Positions 37,601-64,000 of a stretch of DNA of 64,000 nt are shown one piece after another. Position numbers and translations under genes: made by a program. Position 1 is the stretch's first letter; each line of letters opens with the position of its first letter. This DNA comes from Glandiceps talaboti (Eukaryota; Hemichordata; Enteropneusta; Spengelidae): the NCBI RefSeq assembly GCF_964340395.1, contig NC_135560.1, forward strand, positions 8,137,598 through 8,201,597, given 5' to 3'. The notes beneath the pieces were generated by a model. It searched no databases. It was given only the letters and a program-made list of their open reading frames with translations, and was not told the origin of the DNA.

Positions 37601-39027
37601 GTTAGTGTTTATTGCAGGCAGTTACATAGTGTCCAAATATGACATATTTGTCAGATCAGGTATTATACACTGTTTACATCATTCTAACAGTTGGGGTTTT
37701 ACTCATTTGCATGAACAACTTTTGGCTCATGATTTCTCATTTAGCTAGATGGGGGTGAAGAGATGATGCAATACCACACTGGCACCCAGACTAGGTTGCC
37801 CAATTCATAATTAGTGAAAAAGACTTCTCTGGGTCTGCTCTTAAGCATTAAGAAATGCAGCTAGGCTAAAGTCATTTTTTTTACTTACACAATTGTGAGT
37901 AAATTTTCAGTTCCAGGTGGAAGTTCAACAGTCAGGTCAACCAGCCTTGTTTCTAGGTATTTTTCTCCAGGACATTTCAGTGAGTCTAGACTATCAACAA
38001 AACACAACAACAAATCAGAAAATATCACAAGTTTTCAATGACTGAAGTAGGGTTTTAAATAAACAAACAAAAATTTTGAAAAAAAGAAAGAATCATATAT
38101 ATATATTGAACAGGGAAAGTGTTTGCTTATACCTGGAGCAAACAAGATGCCAAGTTATTTCAGAAAAATTAAAGATGAGAAAGGAGTAGAGTTAGGGATT
38201 ACTAGTATACTTTGCATTTTTTGGTAAAGAGATTAAATTGTGTCTGATATTGAAAAACAGATAAATTGATAGTAAAAGTTCATGATTAAGTTACAGGGGT
38301 GTGGTGATTTTCAAAAAAATACTCAGTATACCTCCTGTTCTCGAAATATTTTGGTGGTGATACGTAAAAGGACATTTTCACAACCCCCCCTCCCCAAAAC
38401 GACACGGACACACACACATACAGTTAGTTGCAATTGTAGCGTTTGCTGTGATTTTGAGGTGGTTTATCTGCTGTTTTTGTGCTTTTTGTCGCTCCCATGT
38501 TTGTTTCCAGTTAAATATCGGAACGAAAAAAAGCACAAAATCCCTCAAAATCACAGCAAACGCTAAACCTTTACTGCAGCTATACATGTACAGTGTGATA
38601 CACACTGACAGTGATCTAATGACACACATATTCACGGTGCTTTGCTCTATGGACAGTGGAAAGCCTACGCCTAGGAAAACTAAATTTGTCCCTCTGTCTG
38701 AAACCATGGATGTATATGTATTCGTGAGATAGACCATACGTGTAGGGTGTATGGCTTAACAACCTTAAGTTAAATCATGGCGTGTGCGTGTGTACATCCC
38801 GGGGACTTTATTTACCTGCAGACGTTACTCAGTTCTTCTATCGTCTCAAGTGGTGTATCCATGGCTTGGGCGATCTTTTCTTGAGACACTTCGTTCTTCT
38901 CGATTGACATGTCATCTTCTTCTATCACTTCGGAACATAACCCAAGAAAGTCCCCAACGTGAATGACAGAGCTCATGTTTATTTCTTTGGAGTCTCCCTC
39001 CGTCGTTTCGTTCACGTTTTCAGCCAT
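31197..39027 (-). CDS. SNAPC3: snRNA-activating protein complex subunit 3 (SNAP50)
   Basis: Six exons seen on minus: 39027-38816, 37990 to about 37891, 34865-34642, 33206-33039, 31977-31870, 31344-31197. The product is about 320 residues. The C-terminal two thirds carry the family signatures: [34 protein letters not shown], then [39 protein letters not shown] and a final AYPFIDKG. The Cys/His set forms the zinc-binding region of this subunit. Known role: SNAPc binds the proximal sequence element of snRNA genes and recruits pol II or pol III in the nucleus. The N-terminal acidic exon ([12 protein letters not shown]) is poorly conserved in the family. The junction of exons 2 and 3 fits in frame only with donor GTGTAA at 37890; the stronger GTAAGT two bases on would shift the frame, so a further small exon in between is possible. 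Confidence 0.93.
31605..31683 (+). repeat. (AAAT)n and poly-A tract
   Basis: A C run, then AAAT units, then about 30 A. In the SNAPC3 intron between exons 31977-31870 and 31344-31197. Confidence 0.9.
32040..32878. mobile_element. Large inverted repeat, two arms of about 275 bp
   Basis: The arm at 32040-32314 (GCGAAGCTACCATCATATTC ... TTGTTGTCAT) is repeated inverted at 32602-32878 with few differences. The 287-bp spacer is not obviously repeated. It fills most of the SNAPC3 intron between exons 33206-33039 and 31977-31870. No ORF of note. Probably a foldback-type DNA element. Confidence 0.75.
33222..33756 (+). repeat. 43-bp minisatellite, about 12 copies
   Basis: The unit contains CAAGTAAAGTGTTTCCATTT and TAGCCAGTACAACC. 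Copies are highly alike, differing mostly in a CCTGTAACACT/CCCATATCACT block. On the transcribed (minus) strand of SNAPC3 it ends about 15 nt before the acceptor of exon 33206-33039. Confidence 0.95.
34466..34541. repeat. Short hairpin, 15-bp arms
   Basis: GCTAGACTGTTCGGGC is mirrored by GCCCGAACGTCTAGC about 40 bp on. It lies in the SNAPC3 intron between exons 34865-34642 and 33206-33039, within an area (34000-34560) rich in CTAG-containing words. Confidence 0.5.
34910..35436. mobile_element. Family R1 MITE, copy interrupted by a SINE
   Basis: The left end (GGCTTACTAACATAGACAGA then AACTAAAGCTATTGTTGTGA) and right end (AACAATAATAGTTTTAGTTT then GTGTCTATCTTAGT) are inverted copies of one another. 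They match both ends of the elements at 61114-61441 and 62687-62998. The extra length is a SINE at 34974-35216. In a SNAPC3 intron. Confidence 0.65.
34974..35216 (+). mobile_element. SINE-like element with (ATT)n tail, copy 1
   Basis: Starts near CTGTGCCTCAGTCAACCCAG and TGGGGACCTGGTAGGAT, then GGGAGTTGAGGAAGACTAAAGG. The 3' part is TAAAGCGCTTTGAGCACGG and AAAGCGCTATATAAGAACCC, with a tail of seven ATT units. This layout is typical of marine invertebrate SINEs. A related copy lies at 2305-2475. Confidence 0.65.
36088..36453. mobile_element. Family R2 MITE-like element
   Basis: Begins TTAAAGGGAATGCCACTCTA and ends TTTCCTGGAGTGGTGTTCCC. The arms stay complementary inward (ACTATGAGTTCTGGAGAGTC mirrored by GACTGTCCAGAACTCATAGT; GGGTATCTTGC mirrored by GCAAAGATACCC). 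In the SNAPC3 intron between exons 37990-37891 and 34865-34642. Confidence 0.7.
38435..38565. repeat. Hairpin element, about 130 bp
   Basis: TAGCGTTTGCTGTGATTTTG plus AGG is mirrored by CTCAAAATCACAGCAAACGC; TTTTTGTGCTTTTT is mirrored by AAAAAAAGCACAAAA. In SNAPC3 intron 1. Confidence 0.65.
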
Positions 39028-39271
39028 GTTGTCGTATGCACCAAAACAATAAGCAGGTATTGTTAGACTGTGTATTCGTCAAATTTCATAAATCACTTGT
39101 ATTAATTTTGGGGTAAATATATTATATAAACGATAAAATTATTTACTTTTCACCGAGGGTCAAATATTAATTTGAATTAATATGATCAAAATATATTATA
39201 TTATGAAATTATGGTTATTGAACACACAAGTTACAAAGTATAAGTTGGGTCGTTGTCAGCTGATAGTCAAA
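39028..39271. promoter_or_regulatory. Shared (bidirectional) promoter of SNAPC3 and SPG11
   Basis: 244 bp separates the start codons of two divergent genes, so both promoters must lie here or overlap the leaders. The sequence is AT-rich (for example AATATATTATATAAACG at about 39115) and has no CpG cluster. There is no room for independent control regions. Confidence 0.7.

Positions 39272-64000
<24,729 letters not shown>

Overview
This window is animal nuclear DNA. It has split genes with GT-AG introns, pol III tRNA genes lying inside and between protein genes, many di- to pentanucleotide microsatellites, and dispersed hairpin and SINE-like repeats. The protein set (a two-TIR armadillo protein, an aquaglyceroporin, SNAPC3, spatacsin) and the AT-rich, repeat-rich introns suggest a non-vertebrate bilaterian, plausibly marine. 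I cannot resolve the phylum from sequence alone.

Layout. (1) Minus strand, 1603-10554: a 13-exon gene for a protein of about 1182 residues ordered ARM-TIR-ARM-TIR-short SAM-like tail, with an N-myristoylation-type start. Every splice phase fits, and the second half is an internal duplication of the first. (2) 11015-15377: a tRNA-Gln(CUG) gene, two hairpin elements and long pentanucleotide arrays. (3) Plus strand, 15378-16470: a two-exon gene with a signal peptide, a very basic middle and a stathmin-like C-terminal segment; a 47-A run begins at its stop codon. (4) Plus strand, 18209-28944: a seven-exon aquaglyceroporin of 313 residues, with two further tRNA-Gln genes (CUG on minus, UUG on plus) in its introns. 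(5) Minus strand, 31197-39027: SNAPC3, the snRNA-activating complex subunit. (6) Plus strand, 39272 to the window end: spatacsin (SPG11), about 31 exons seen and the C-terminal end missing.

SNAPC3 and SPG11 are head to head with only 244 bp between start codons, so they probably share a promoter region. The aquaporin and SNAPC3 converge. The genes do not form a pathway; this is an ordinary stretch of unrelated genes.

The most distinctive gene is the two-TIR protein. It resembles neither Toll/MyD88 adaptors nor SARM1 in domain order. Both TIR copies keep a glutamate where SARM-type TIR NADases have their catalytic residue, so it is a candidate NAD-consuming or innate immune/axon-stress protein. 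The second theme is non-coding: at least four recurrent repeat families (called R1-R4 here), one SINE family and several single hairpins fill the introns. One SINE is nested inside an R1 element.
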